From the NCBI GenBank assembly GCA_964593705.1, contig CAZQIV010000005.1, positions 42,204-106,203 of the forward strand: a stretch of 64,000 nucleotides of DNA, in the 5' to 3' direction. Below the pieces are notes generated by a model, which did not search any database, was not told where the DNA came from, and saw only the letters and a program-made list of their open reading frames with translations. The translations under genes were made by a program, and so were the position numbers. Positions 52,611-62,610 of this stretch are shown here, in pieces. Position 1 is the stretch's first letter; each line of letters starts with the position of its first letter. This DNA comes from SABY01 sp964593705. Lineage in GTDB: Bacteria > Bacteroidota > Bacteroidia > Bacteroidales > 4484-276.

Positions 52611-55600
52611 TTAATACACAATAAATTTCATCACTTTTATTACCGGATTGGTGTCCCTGCCTTCCGAAAGTATAATTTGGAGGGTGTAAATTCCGGGTTG
52701 GAGGTGTAATGCTGATTTTTGAATTGTGATTGATGCTTCATCATTAATCGGCATATTTGAAACTACCTCAGCCTTCGTGCTTCCCATTGCATCAAAAATA
52801 TTGATGGTGGCAAAAGCTTTTTTCGGAACGGAAATTTTCAGCAAGGCATCCGTGCTCATTGGGTTTGGATGCAGGCTAATGCCAATCGGCTTATCAATTT
52901 CGCTTAGCTGCGTGAGTAGCGGATTTAATATTATCACAGATGTTTCGAGCGCCGAAAATAAATTACTTCCCCCGATGAGATCATAATCAATATCTGAATA
53001 AACATTTTGCCCGTTCCTGTTCCAGAGACTGATGTTAAAATTATTCCCTGAAGTTGCTCCGTCTAAAGCTTCTGTTTCGGGGTCGTCCATCGAAACAGGT
53101 ATTATCAGATATTCATCCCGGACGTTTGTAAATACTGTGGCTCCAACACAAATATCGCCATCAAAAACAGCGATTTCATCGCCAGGCTCCATCCAGCTTG
53201 AAGTTTTTACAATCACAGCCATTGGCTGATATGGGTTGTTTTGATAAATTGGATTGAAGAATACCGGATCGTGACGGATAATGTTTACCTGTGGAGGTTG
53301 GTATCCATCAGCCGGATTATTGATGGTTAATGTTGCATCGGCAGTAACTTTAACGTAATAGCCCTGTCCTGTTTCAAAGTTTCCAATAGAGTTCGACCAC
53401 TGGCCATCGGGTGGTGGAAAGGGTAGGTGGAACACTACGCCACCCTGTTGATCGATAACTTTGTAAAGCAGATCGGCATCGATCAAAGGCTGAACCAACT
53501 GAAGTGCATCTTGTGGCATATCACAAGGGTAGCTTATCATATTCCAGCCTTCGTTAAGTGGTATTTGCAAGGGAAGTTCTGTTGATGTTCCTTCTAACAA
53601 AAGTGTGGCATCTGCATTTAACTTTATATAATAGCCTTCGGTTTGTAATATGTCTCCGATTGAATTATTCCATTGTCCGTTGGGGGGAGGGAAGGGCAGA
53701 TGGAAAACAGTGCCGCCGTTTTCATCAATAACTTTAAAAAGTAAATCTTCATCAATGAGAGGCTGAACTACTGCCAGCATGTCAGGATTTTCGGGGATAA
53801 TTTTCGATGAGAAGAGATTCCAGCCTTCGATTAAATTAATGTCCTGGCTTGACAGGGCTGCTTCAACTGTTACCAAAACTGATCCTGAAACCACATCCAC
53901 ACCATCATTTACTTCCACGAAAAAGGTAGTGGTTTCATCAGGAGTAGCCAGCGGATTGGCAATTGAAGAAGTAAAGCCTGCCGGATCGGAAGTCCAGGAG
54001 TATGTGTAGGTTTCTGAACCACCATCGGGCACTGCATTTAATTGTGTAGATTCACCGGCAATTATATTTTCGGGAACAGCAGTAACTTCTATCGAAAGTG
54101 GAATTGCGTTGTCAACGTTTAATGTTATCGGAACATCTATGGCAAGCGCATCAGGATCGTTGTTTTCGATGTGGATGTTTCCATAATACGAACCTATCGA
54201 AAGATCGGCAGCATCAAAAGTTACATCAATATCCTGCGTAGCTCCCGGTGCAAGTATGCCCGAGGTATTGTCAACAAAAAGCCACCCTAAAACATTTACC
54301 GTATAGTCTTCGGTTTCGCCATAAGTAATGTCAGCGCAAGGATCATTCGCCGAGTTCTGCCAATTGGCCTTTATTCGCATTCGGGTTGTACCGCTTTCTA
54401 AGCCATCAGGAATTGTAATTGTGGTGGTATAAAGCTGGTCGGCACTTGCAAGGTTAAAATCTTCCAACAACAACTCATTATCATCAAATACTTCATTTTT
54501 GTTAAAGTCTATCCATAAGCAAACATCTTGATCACCGTAGCCGGTCATAAAGGAAACTTCATAGGAGTTGCCCGGCAGAATATCAGTACTCATATTTGTG
54601 AAGTTTCCGTAACCGTTTGCACTACATCCACTACTCAGGTTGCTGATGTCGGCCATTGAAAACCCTGTAAACCCATCACCAAAAGAGCAATTTGCAGTTG
54701 GCTGGCAATACGCGCGAGTATTATCAAAAGGCTCAGAGGAAGAACTTACAGAAAATTCGAGTGGCAGTTGCCCTGTGTTTTCGATGGTGATTTGCCGGGT
54801 ACTTGTTGCGCCCGCTTGCAAGTTTTCGCTAAGGGATTCCGGTGTAACTGCAATTTGCGCATTTCCCCATTGAAGGTCTGTAATTGCGGCTGCCGATTCG
54901 CCATCTGTATGCATAGCAGTTACCTGGTAGGTGTAAAAACCATAATCCGGGAGTATATCGATAAATGAATTTTGGGTGCTTGTTCCCAGTTCAACATCAT
55001 CCCGATAAACAATGAAATAATCAAAACCCTGTACAGGCACAAAATCCCACGAAAGGTCAACCTGTCCTGTTTCAAAAGTAAGGATGCTTGTTAGGTTTTC
55101 GGGATGCGTTAAGGTGTTGGTTTCATAAGGCGAAGTATAGGTCATTGCACTTCCAGAACGGTTGTCGGTCCATACAGGATAAACTTTTCCACCTCTTGCC
55201 GAAATTCCCAGGTAGTCGCCCATATAACTGCCTGCTAATCCTGAAATTGGGGTAGGAGTGAAACCAACATCGCTTACGCGGAAATCTTCCCAGGTGTCGC
55301 CACCATCTAAAGAATTGGCACAGAAAACCTCGCATTGGGTGCTGCCAACATTTCTATCATCGTAGAATACAACACTCAAAGCCCCATTCTCCGGATCACA
55401 GGTAATCCATGGGAAATAGTGTTCATTGTCCAGCTCCATTGCATCCTGATTTACACGTATTGGTGTGGACCATGTGGAACCTTCGTTCTCAGAACGTATC
55501 ATGTAAATATCAATATCGTTTCCGGTATTTGTTCCCGGCACACCTATGTTCGTCCATACGATATAAATATTTCCGTTGTAAGCACCTCCACTAATATCTA

Positions 55601-56645
55601 CGGTCATCGAAGGGAATGAATTAACTCTTTGGTTTTTTGATGTTTCGCTGTTGCGGATGCCACGAATGTTTGAAATGATGCGTGTGGCCGAAGCAAAAGA
55701 CTGGCCTCCATTGGCCGACTTTGCAAAACCAAGCGCTGTTTCATCCGAAGGCCAGCTATCGTAAATAGTCCAAACAACATAAACTTCTCCATCGGGGCCG
55801 GTCGATATATTCACACCCTGGTTGTGGCTTCCTGCATTTATAGCAGAACTAATGTTAAGATGTGATGAATAACTCAAGCCATCATCAGTTGAACGGACAA
55901 ATTCTATATCCAAATTGTTTGCATTTCCAAAAGCTGTCCAGGCATTGTAAACATTTCCTTCGTAAGGGCTGGTTGGGCTGTTGTCAATCCAAAGGTGGTT
56001 TTTGTCGAGAATGTCATCATCACCCGGTGGTGTTCCTGCTTGCACGGCAGCCCAGGTAGTTCCGTTATTAGACCAGGAAACGCCCTGCCCACCGCTGCTA
56101 TTTATAAATCCAACATATTGTCTTCCACCCAGTCCGATAGCCGTGGCCGGGTCTCCGGAATTGTTTCCGCCGGCACCCTGAATTGATCCTCCCCATGTGG
56201 AATCAAAATCGTAAGAGAAAAAATAATTGGCTCCATAAAGCGAACCTACCGGATTTTGGGTAGAATTGTTGGATTGCAAAACATGGTCAGGATTCGTTGG
56301 ATCTACAAAAATTGAGTTTTCGCTTTGGGTTGAACTTTGACTTGTTACCGGCACATCCGGCGAATCAGCGCGGACAACACTTTTAGCCTCAATTTTGGTG
56401 GATAGAAATGTGCCTTTCGGAACGTCATGATAGGGTTCAACAGGCGTGAGCCCAAGTTCGGCAGCTTTTTTCCAGTATCTCATATTGTCAACCCTGGTAT
56501 CTAAAACATCGTAGGGTGAATACTTACCATCCTGGTAAAGTTGTTTCCTTTCGTTTTGAATTTTATTATTCTGACCTAAAATCTTTCCCCCGGAAATTGT
56601 AAGAAGAACAATTATGGGTAGTAATAAATAATATTTGAATTGCAT
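52611..56645 (-). CDS. T9SS-exported Asp-box propeller protein (sialidase-like fold)
   Basis: The 1344-residue protein has a signal peptide and an Asp-box beta-propeller (about 100-530) with STDDGLSYSS, SANGGQSFAS, SENEGSTWST and SLDGGDTWED. No sialidase catalytic arginine set could be placed, so enzyme activity is open. Then: an Fn3-like domain, an ASH/GEVED region (ITYGETEDYTVNV), a PKD-like domain, two GWN units (GWNLFSSKIIP; GWNMISYPCDM) with VFHLPFPPPNGQW, a DEIAVFDGDICVG domain, and a type A T9SS tail (SLHPNPMSTDALLKI). It starts 11 bases after the upstream C25 gene and is co-transcribed. Its partner role with the protease is unknown. Confidence 0.83.
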   Translation of the reverse strand: MQFKYYLLLPIIVLLTISGGKILGQNNKIQNERKQLYQDGKYSPYDVLDTRVDNMRYWKKAAELGLTPVEPYHDVPKGTFLSTKIEAKSVVRADSPDVPVTSQSSTQSENSIFVDPTNPDHVLQSNNSTQNPVGSLYGANYFFSYDFDSTWGGSIQGAGGNNSGDPATAIGLGGRQYVGFINSSGGQGVSWSNNGTTWAAVQAGTPPGDDDILDKNHLWIDNSPTSPYEGNVYNAWTAFGNANNLDIEFVRSTDDGLSYSSHLNISSAINAGSHNQGVNISTGPDGEVYVVWTIYDSWPSDETALGFAKSANGGQSFASATRIISNIRGIRNSETSKNQRVNSFPSMTVDISGGAYNGNIYIVWTNIGVPGTNTGNDIDIYMIRSENEGSTWSTPIRVNQDAMELDNEHYFPWITCDPENGALSVVFYDDRNVGSTQCEVFCANSLDGGDTWEDFRVSDVGFTPTPISGLAGSYMGDYLGISARGGKVYPVWTDNRSGSAMTYTSPYETNTLTHPENLTSILTFETGQVDLSWDFVPVQGFDYFIVYRDDVELGTSTQNSFIDILPDYGFYTYQVTAMHTDGESAAAITDLQWGNAQIAVTPESLSENLQAGATSTRQITIENTGQLPLEFSVSSSSEPFDNTRAYCQPTANCSFGDGFTGFSMADISNLSSGCSANGYGNFTNMSTDILPGNSYEVSFMTGYGDQDVCLWIDFNKNEVFDDNELLLEDFNLASADQLYTTTITIPDGLESGTTRMRIKANWQNSANDPCADITYGETEDYTVNVLGWLFVDNTSGILAPGATQDIDVTFDAADLSIGSYYGNIHIENNDPDALAIDVPITLNVDNAIPLSIEVTAVPENIIAGESTQLNAVPDGGSETYTYSWTSDPAGFTSSIANPLATPDETTTFFVEVNDGVDVVSGSVLVTVEAALSSQDINLIEGWNLFSSKIIPENPDMLAVVQPLIDEDLLFKVIDENGGTVFHLPFPPPNGQWNNSIGDILQTEGYYIKLNADATLLLEGTSTELPLQIPLNEGWNMISYPCDMPQDALQLVQPLIDADLLYKVIDQQGGVVFHLPFPPPDGQWSNSIGNFETGQGYYVKVTADATLTINNPADGYQPPQVNIIRHDPVFFNPIYQNNPYQPMAVIVKTSSWMEPGDEIAVFDGDICVGATVFTNVRDEYLIIPVSMDDPETEALDGATSGNNFNISLWNRNGQNVYSDIDYDLIGGSNLFSALETSVIILNPLLTQLSEIDKPIGISLHPNPMSTDALLKISVPKKAFATINIFDAMGSTKAEVVSNMPINDEASITIQKSALHLQPGIYTLQIILSEGRDTNPVIKVMKFIVY

Positions 56646-56656
56646 GCTTATTTGTT

Positions 56657-59600
56657 TTATTTGATAATTATAAATTTTTGATAGTTGATAGTTGATACAT
56701 TATCAGCATCCAGGCTATATTTTAATAAATAATAGCCGGAGTTGAGTTCTTGTGTATTGATGTCGATCCGATAATTTCCTGTGGAGTATTCTGATTCAGA
56801 AACATGTTTTATTTGGGTGCCAAAGATATCATAAATCTCAATATTTAATTTGCCGCCAACAATTAAATCAAAAGCTATTGTTGCATTTTCCTTTACAGGA
56901 TTCGGGAAAATTCTTAATGACATCCTTCCTTTATTTCCGTTTGACAATCCTGTTGTCAAGCAGTTAAGATTATAAATTCCAGTACCAAGTTGATTGAATT
57001 GTTCATCGCCCGATAGGTAATTTATTGATGCATTCTCAAAAATCACTTGGTTTAAATTATCCCAGGCGATGATATTAATATTGTTGTCTGCTTGATATCC
57101 GTCAATGCTTTCAGTTTCGGGGTCATCAGCCGCACAAGTTATAATAATAAAGTCCCCGGTATTTTCTGTACATGCCTCCGCCCCAACACAAACATCACCA
57201 TCAAAAACTGCAATTTCATCATATTCGCTCAACAGGCCGTTCGTATTCACAACAATGTGCATTGGCATATAAGGATTGTAAGCGTAAACAGGCTGGAAGT
57301 GCTTTGTTGGTAATTTTAACAATTGGCCTTCAAACATGCTGTTTTTCGTAGGTTCATCAACGGTAAGAATGATATTATCTGTTACTTTTATATAATATCC
57401 TTCACCACTTTCGAAATTCCCGATGGTATTCGACCATTGTCCGTTTGGAAGCGGAAATGGAAGATGAAATATGCTTCCACCATTTTCGTCCACAACTTTG
57501 TACAAAACCTCGGCATCGATTAATGCTTGCAGTACGTTCATCGCATCAGTTGGTTCAATACATGGATAGCTAATCATGTTCCAGCCTTCAACCAATGCAA
57601 TTTCCATGGGCATGATGCCAGGCGATCCCTGGGTACTCAATTCACAATTATCAAAAACTTTAAGGTAATATCCTTCGGTGCAGGCCATGTCGCCAATTGT
57701 ATTCGACCATTGTCCGTTGGGTGGTGGAAATGGAAGGTGGAAAACTGAACCACCGTTTTCATCCAGTATTTTATAAAACAACTCCTGATCGATAAGCGGC
57801 TGAACAATGATTAGCATATCCATATTTTCAGGTTCTGCCATGAAAGATATCATATTCCAGCCGGATTGTAACGCTATAGTTTGTGAAATGGATGCTGTGT
57901 TTGACAATTCTACAAAAGCGGTTCCCTGGGATGTGTAGTTTTCGTCATAACCCTGGAAAGGATAATTGGCAGAAATGTTGCCAATTTCACCTTGTGCATT
58001 ATTATAGAATTTGTAGATGATTTCATTTCCGGGGGTAAAACCATTTGCCTGATTCGGGTTAGAAGCATCATCCATCGAGGCAATAATTTCCAGATAATCT
58101 CCTCCCTGAAGGATTTCGGATAATATCCCAACACCTACGCAAATTTCATTTCCTGAGGTGGGATCAATATCGAATATGCCAATTTCATCACCGGGGAGTA
58201 AATCAATATTCTCAACCGTGGCCGTAACTACAAAAACACTCATCGGATTGAAAGATGATGTCCAAACCGGTACAAAGTGGGTTTGTGGCTGGGGTTCGTC
58301 TTCGGTAGTGAACGACCAGGTTTCGCAAGTCGTGGCTTCACCACCCAGATTATAAGCAATAATTTGCCAGAAATATGTTGTGGAATAGGAAAGGGCTGCA
58401 GTTGGGATGTAGATTTCGGTGTTGCCAAGATCTGTTCCGTTTTCGATATTTGTGGGAGGATTATCGCTGCCAAAAAATATTTTATATCCATCGGCTTCAT
58501 TTATCAAATTCCACTCCAGTAAACTCGAAATTGATATTTCAGTAGCTTCGTTTTCCGGAGTAATAAAACTAACACATGGAGGAGCTAAAATGGGTTCATC
58601 TTCTGTTGTGAACGACCATGTGGAGCAAGCTGTAGCATCACCATATTGGTTATAGGCTATGATTTTCCAGAAATACATGGTTTCATAGTTTAGGATTGTG
58701 GGATCATACAATAATACATTCCCAAGGTCAGTACTATTTTCGATGTTAGTTGGTGGATTGTCTGTGCCAAAATAGATTTTATATCCGGTAGTTTCGTCTG
58801 CAGGGCTCCATTGCAAATTGCTTGTTAGAGCCACATCAGTTGCAGCATTTAATGGGGCGATAATTCCTGCACATTCGGGCAATGAGCCGACAGTGATGTA
58901 ATTTATTTTCGTTTCAGTATCAGAACCTGTTGCATTGCCTGCTGTTAATTTTACCGAAAAATTCCCGGCATTATTGTAAACAACGGTAGGGTTCTGTTGG
59001 GTGCTACTCGTGGGTGAACCACCACTAAATTCCCATAACCAACTTGTAGGGCTGTTGCTTGACAAATCCGTGAAGTTCACACTTTGCCCTTCAAGAATTG
59101 AAGTTGTATTTGCTTCAAAATCTGCTTCCGGTTGTAACAATGAAATAAAATTCACTGTATAATCTTCCACCTCACCATAGCCAAATGTTTCGCAAAACGT
59201 AGGTGTAGCATTCCATTTCATTGAAACACGCATCCTTGTTTTCCCAATAGCCTCACCAGATACTGTAAAACTTCCGTTGACTTGTGAGTTGCTTGATGCC
59301 GGGGCTAAAACCTCCTCACCCGAATCTTCAAAATCTCCATCTCTGTTATAATCTATCCATACCCTCCAGAATTCAACATAAGTGCTGCCCGAAAATGCAG
59401 GAGTCAGTGTTACATCAACATCTTCTCCTGCTAACAAATCAATTTCAAGATTCGTAAAATCAGTGTATCCTGCCGAACCCGATGTATTTGAAAAATCATT
59501 AAATGCTACATTGCTAATCCATTCATAAGAAGCATTACTACCTTGTGAGCTACAGTAGTTTAATGGTACTTCACTTACAGAAATATAGCCGGTTTTTATT

Positions 59601-62245
59601 TCAGTGTCACTTTCTGATCCGTTTGAAGCCATCAATGTTACGTTAAAATCTCCCGGAGAATTATAGGTAATAACAGGATTTTGGAGCGTTGATGATGAAG
59701 GTGCTCCTCCGGGGAATGACCAAGTCCAGGATGTAGGATTGCAACTGGTATTATCGGTAAATGCTACCACACTTCCTGTCAACAGGGTTGTTGGGCTGCC
59801 AGTAAAATCGGCAGTCAAACTATTCACAGTAATGTATCCCGATTTTGCCTGGGTGTCGTTTGATGCGCCATCATCCACAGTTAAAATAACATCATAACTT
59901 CCGGGGTTTGCATAGCTAATCGCAGGTGGAAATTGCCCATTAAAACTTTGTGGATTTCCTCCCGGGAAAGACCAGTCCCATGAAATCGGGTTTCCGTAAG
60001 TTTCATCAGTAAAAATAGCTTCCCCGCCCGGGCAAAGCGTTGTTGGGTCAGCAGAAAATTGCGCAAAAAGTCCTGTAGAAATCACTTCAACTTGTGTTGA
60101 ATGCCTGTAATAATTTTGTTTGGTAACGGTTACGCTGATTATAGATTCCGGATTTTGTTGTGGGATGATAATATTTAATGGTGAACCTGTTCCTGTGGCA
60201 GTGGCTAAAATTTCTCCTTCCGAAGTTAATGCTATCATTGATCCTGCATTAGCCATTACTGAAAACTCCGTTGATGCCGCTGGATGAACACTGGCGTGAC
60301 TTACCGTTAGATTTTGAGGAACTTCAGTAAAGAGTGTCATAAATGCATCGCCATGATGGTGAAACAGGCGGTAGGTAATTTGTTTGCTGGTGGTATTGTA
60401 AGGCCAGGATGATTGATATAGAAAGTGTTTCCCGGCGGCATTTCCGAAGGCCGGCATAACAAAATTTACCGGAAATTCTGCTGAGTTTCCGGGCATAAAA
60501 TCGGGATGCAGGTTATCGAAAACGCCCCAAACGTAGGTATCATTCACAAAAGAATATGAAACCTCTGTTGCAGCAATTACCCCAAGTGCTCCACTATTTT
60601 GGCCGTTGTATGTATAACGATGAAACTTTTCAGCAAAGCTTTCGGTCGAGCGATGGAAGGCTCCGGTTTGACAGTTTATAGAAAAGATAAAAGGTAATTC
60701 ATTATTTACATTGTGTAATGAGTTGATGCTTGAGGTATTAAATGCAGGTTCGCCCCATCCAAGGTAATAACCGTGATCGCGGTGTTGCAGCAAATACGAT
60801 CCGGCATTAATCGCGTTAACAACATGTGTGGCTGTGCCACCCGAAAATCCACCCAACTCGGCGGGAGTGGCCGGAATATAATCCAAGCCATTGGGTCCAA
60901 AATAATTGAGAACAGTTGAGGTATTTGTTGCAGTTGACCATGGGTCACTCGTTGGGTCGCCAACGTAAACGGCATTTATCCTCACCGGATTTTTACCCTG
61001 TTCATTTTTCAGGTAACCACCCACAACCTCCGAACAAATCTGAAACCATCGTTCCGTTTGCCAGCCCAAAGCAGTAATTGGATGGTTGTAAAAGTCAGGG
61101 TTTGTCGGGGGATTTCTTTCATAATCTAAAAACTTAGTAATCATTACTTCAAGCTGATCGGCATTATTGGCGGTAATCCTTGCAAATACAATATCAGGGA
61201 GGTCATTGCCTGTAACATCCTCAAATCTGTTATCAGAAACAAAATCAGGGTATCCTGCCGGATGAGTGTACATTTGAGAAGTTATGCCGCCCGCCCCCGT
61301 ACTGTAATCTCCCAAAAGCAGCACTGCCGAAGGAGCAACTGCCCAGGTGTTGTATGCATTGTTCACATAACTTTCGATGGCCGAAACGGTATTTCCACCA
61401 ATTTCAGTTGTTGTTACTATCCCGGTTTTTATACCCTGAAGTGTCCTGAATGCTTTTATCGAGTCGGCCCATGAGAGAAAATCAGGCAGGTCCGGGGTAA
61501 TGATGATATAATCATAATCCGGCGAATCGGATGGTGCCAATCTATTTTGATTGTAATCAATTTTGTGAAGTGAATTTGCATTTAGTAATTCACCCGAAAG
61601 AATCTGATCCCACCATGGGCTACGTTTTCGGTCATCACCAAAATATCCCGATCCTCCAACAAAGGTGATCTTAATTTCTACATCATAATAAACCCTTAGC
61701 TCTTTTGTAACCGGATTGTATTGGAAAGGTGTAATGCCAAGCATTACCGCATCAACACCTCTTATTTCCGTTATTTCCGACAGTTGAAATGCTTGTGCAG
61801 GGAAGTATGAATCAGTTGAATAAATTTTGCTGTTTTTTCGATATTCCATTGGGCCATCCTCAGTGTCCAGTGGTATCCTTGGAGCAGGAGAAATATCAAT
61901 ATTTTTTATGGTCTCAGTTTTATAACTTATTATTTCGATAGTAGCTGAAGCCTCCTCAGGAATGGCAATATAACTGCTAAATCCTGGCAGATCAGGTGCC
62001 CCTTCATCGTTAGGGAGGAAACTACCCGGAACTTCGATGTGCTTCATGTTTTCCCCATCAATAGAAATATCCGATAATGTAAATTTACTTATCGCAAATG
62101 AAATTTCTATACCTGTTGAGATTTCGTTTTTTATGGAGATACCCGGTTTTTTATTTACATCCGGGTAGTCATATATCTGTGCATTTAACCAAGTTGATGC
62201 AAAAATAAAGATGACCATAAATGAAAAAAGTGATTTCTGTTTCAT
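56657..62245 (-). CDS. Giant C25 protease with PKD, GEVED, Fn3, GWN and T9SS domains
   Basis: The 1862-residue protein has a signal peptide, a propeptide and a C25 catalytic domain with H491 in QHRDHGYYLGWGEP and C525 in FSINCQTGAF. Three PKD domains (SWDWSFPGGNP; SWTWSFPGGAP; SWLWEFSGGSP) surround a GEVED domain (GYGEVEDYTVNF). Two near-identical Fn3-like repeats (GYKIYFGTDNPPTNIE; GYKIFFGSDNPPTNIE) follow. Then: DEIGIFDIDPTSGNEICVG, two GWN units, DEIAVFDGDVCVG, and a type A T9SS tail (LRIFPNPVKENATI). It is the first gene of the operon with the propeller protein. Its domain string is longer than in gingipains, which end soon after adhesin domains. Confidence 0.86.
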   Translation of the reverse strand: MKQKSLFSFMVIFIFASTWLNAQIYDYPDVNKKPGISIKNEISTGIEISFAISKFTLSDISIDGENMKHIEVPGSFLPNDEGAPDLPGFSSYIAIPEEASATIEIISYKTETIKNIDISPAPRIPLDTEDGPMEYRKNSKIYSTDSYFPAQAFQLSEITEIRGVDAVMLGITPFQYNPVTKELRVYYDVEIKITFVGGSGYFGDDRKRSPWWDQILSGELLNANSLHKIDYNQNRLAPSDSPDYDYIIITPDLPDFLSWADSIKAFRTLQGIKTGIVTTTEIGGNTVSAIESYVNNAYNTWAVAPSAVLLLGDYSTGAGGITSQMYTHPAGYPDFVSDNRFEDVTGNDLPDIVFARITANNADQLEVMITKFLDYERNPPTNPDFYNHPITALGWQTERWFQICSEVVGGYLKNEQGKNPVRINAVYVGDPTSDPWSTATNTSTVLNYFGPNGLDYIPATPAELGGFSGGTATHVVNAINAGSYLLQHRDHGYYLGWGEPAFNTSSINSLHNVNNELPFIFSINCQTGAFHRSTESFAEKFHRYTYNGQNSGALGVIAATEVSYSFVNDTYVWGVFDNLHPDFMPGNSAEFPVNFVMPAFGNAAGKHFLYQSSWPYNTTSKQITYRLFHHHGDAFMTLFTEVPQNLTVSHASVHPAASTEFSVMANAGSMIALTSEGEILATATGTGSPLNIIIPQQNPESIISVTVTKQNYYRHSTQVEVISTGLFAQFSADPTTLCPGGEAIFTDETYGNPISWDWSFPGGNPQSFNGQFPPAISYANPGSYDVILTVDDGASNDTQAKSGYITVNSLTADFTGSPTTLLTGSVVAFTDNTSCNPTSWTWSFPGGAPSSSTLQNPVITYNSPGDFNVTLMASNGSESDTEIKTGYISVSEVPLNYCSSQGSNASYEWISNVAFNDFSNTSGSAGYTDFTNLEIDLLAGEDVDVTLTPAFSGSTYVEFWRVWIDYNRDGDFEDSGEEVLAPASSNSQVNGSFTVSGEAIGKTRMRVSMKWNATPTFCETFGYGEVEDYTVNFISLLQPEADFEANTTSILEGQSVNFTDLSSNSPTSWLWEFSGGSPTSSTQQNPTVVYNNAGNFSVKLTAGNATGSDTETKINYITVGSLPECAGIIAPLNAATDVALTSNLQWSPADETTGYKIYFGTDNPPTNIENSTDLGNVLLYDPTILNYETMYFWKIIAYNQYGDATACSTWSFTTEDEPILAPPCVSFITPENEATEISISSLLEWNLINEADGYKIFFGSDNPPTNIENGTDLGNTEIYIPTAALSYSTTYFWQIIAYNLGGEATTCETWSFTTEDEPQPQTHFVPVWTSSFNPMSVFVVTATVENIDLLPGDEIGIFDIDPTSGNEICVGVGILSEILQGGDYLEIIASMDDASNPNQANGFTPGNEIIYKFYNNAQGEIGNISANYPFQGYDENYTSQGTAFVELSNTASISQTIALQSGWNMISFMAEPENMDMLIIVQPLIDQELFYKILDENGGSVFHLPFPPPNGQWSNTIGDMACTEGYYLKVFDNCELSTQGSPGIMPMEIALVEGWNMISYPCIEPTDAMNVLQALIDAEVLYKVVDENGGSIFHLPFPLPNGQWSNTIGNFESGEGYYIKVTDNIILTVDEPTKNSMFEGQLLKLPTKHFQPVYAYNPYMPMHIVVNTNGLLSEYDEIAVFDGDVCVGAEACTENTGDFIIITCAADDPETESIDGYQADNNINIIAWDNLNQVIFENASINYLSGDEQFNQLGTGIYNLNCLTTGLSNGNKGRMSLRIFPNPVKENATIAFDLIVGGKLNIEIYDIFGTQIKHVSESEYSTGNYRIDINTQELNSGYYLLKYSLDADNVSTINYQKFIIIK

Positions 62246-62610
62246 TTTGTTGTATATTTTAAGTGATTGTAAAAATTATTTACATTATCCATTTTATTCC
62301 GTAAAAATATAAAATAATTTAAGAAATCAAAACATTATTTAACATTTGTATTTAATCAGAGCCATCTTTTACAAAAAATATTTTAAGTTTTTTTTTGATT
62401 TTTAAGATATTTTGAATTATCTTCGATGCAATTATTTGTTTAGTGTAAAGAAAATTTACGTTTTTTGAAATTCAATAATGATTCCAATATTCTTAACTCA
62501 CACATTCCCATCTTATTAGCCGTTTATTGTAAAATTAATGATGATTTATTCCAGGACGAAAATTATCAAGTAAAATGAAATATTTAGTTTTTAATAAAAT
62601 AAAATAAATT
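62246..62610. other. Divergent AT-rich intergenic region
   Basis: 365 bases between two divergent exported-protein genes. It is very AT-rich with long A/T runs. No exact TAnnTTTG box is seen for either gene and no repeat is seen. It must hold both promoters. Confidence 0.4.

Noticed and set aside
52611..56645. Functional sialidase
   Set aside because: Asp-boxes show the propeller fold only; the arginine triad and FRIP-type motif were not found.
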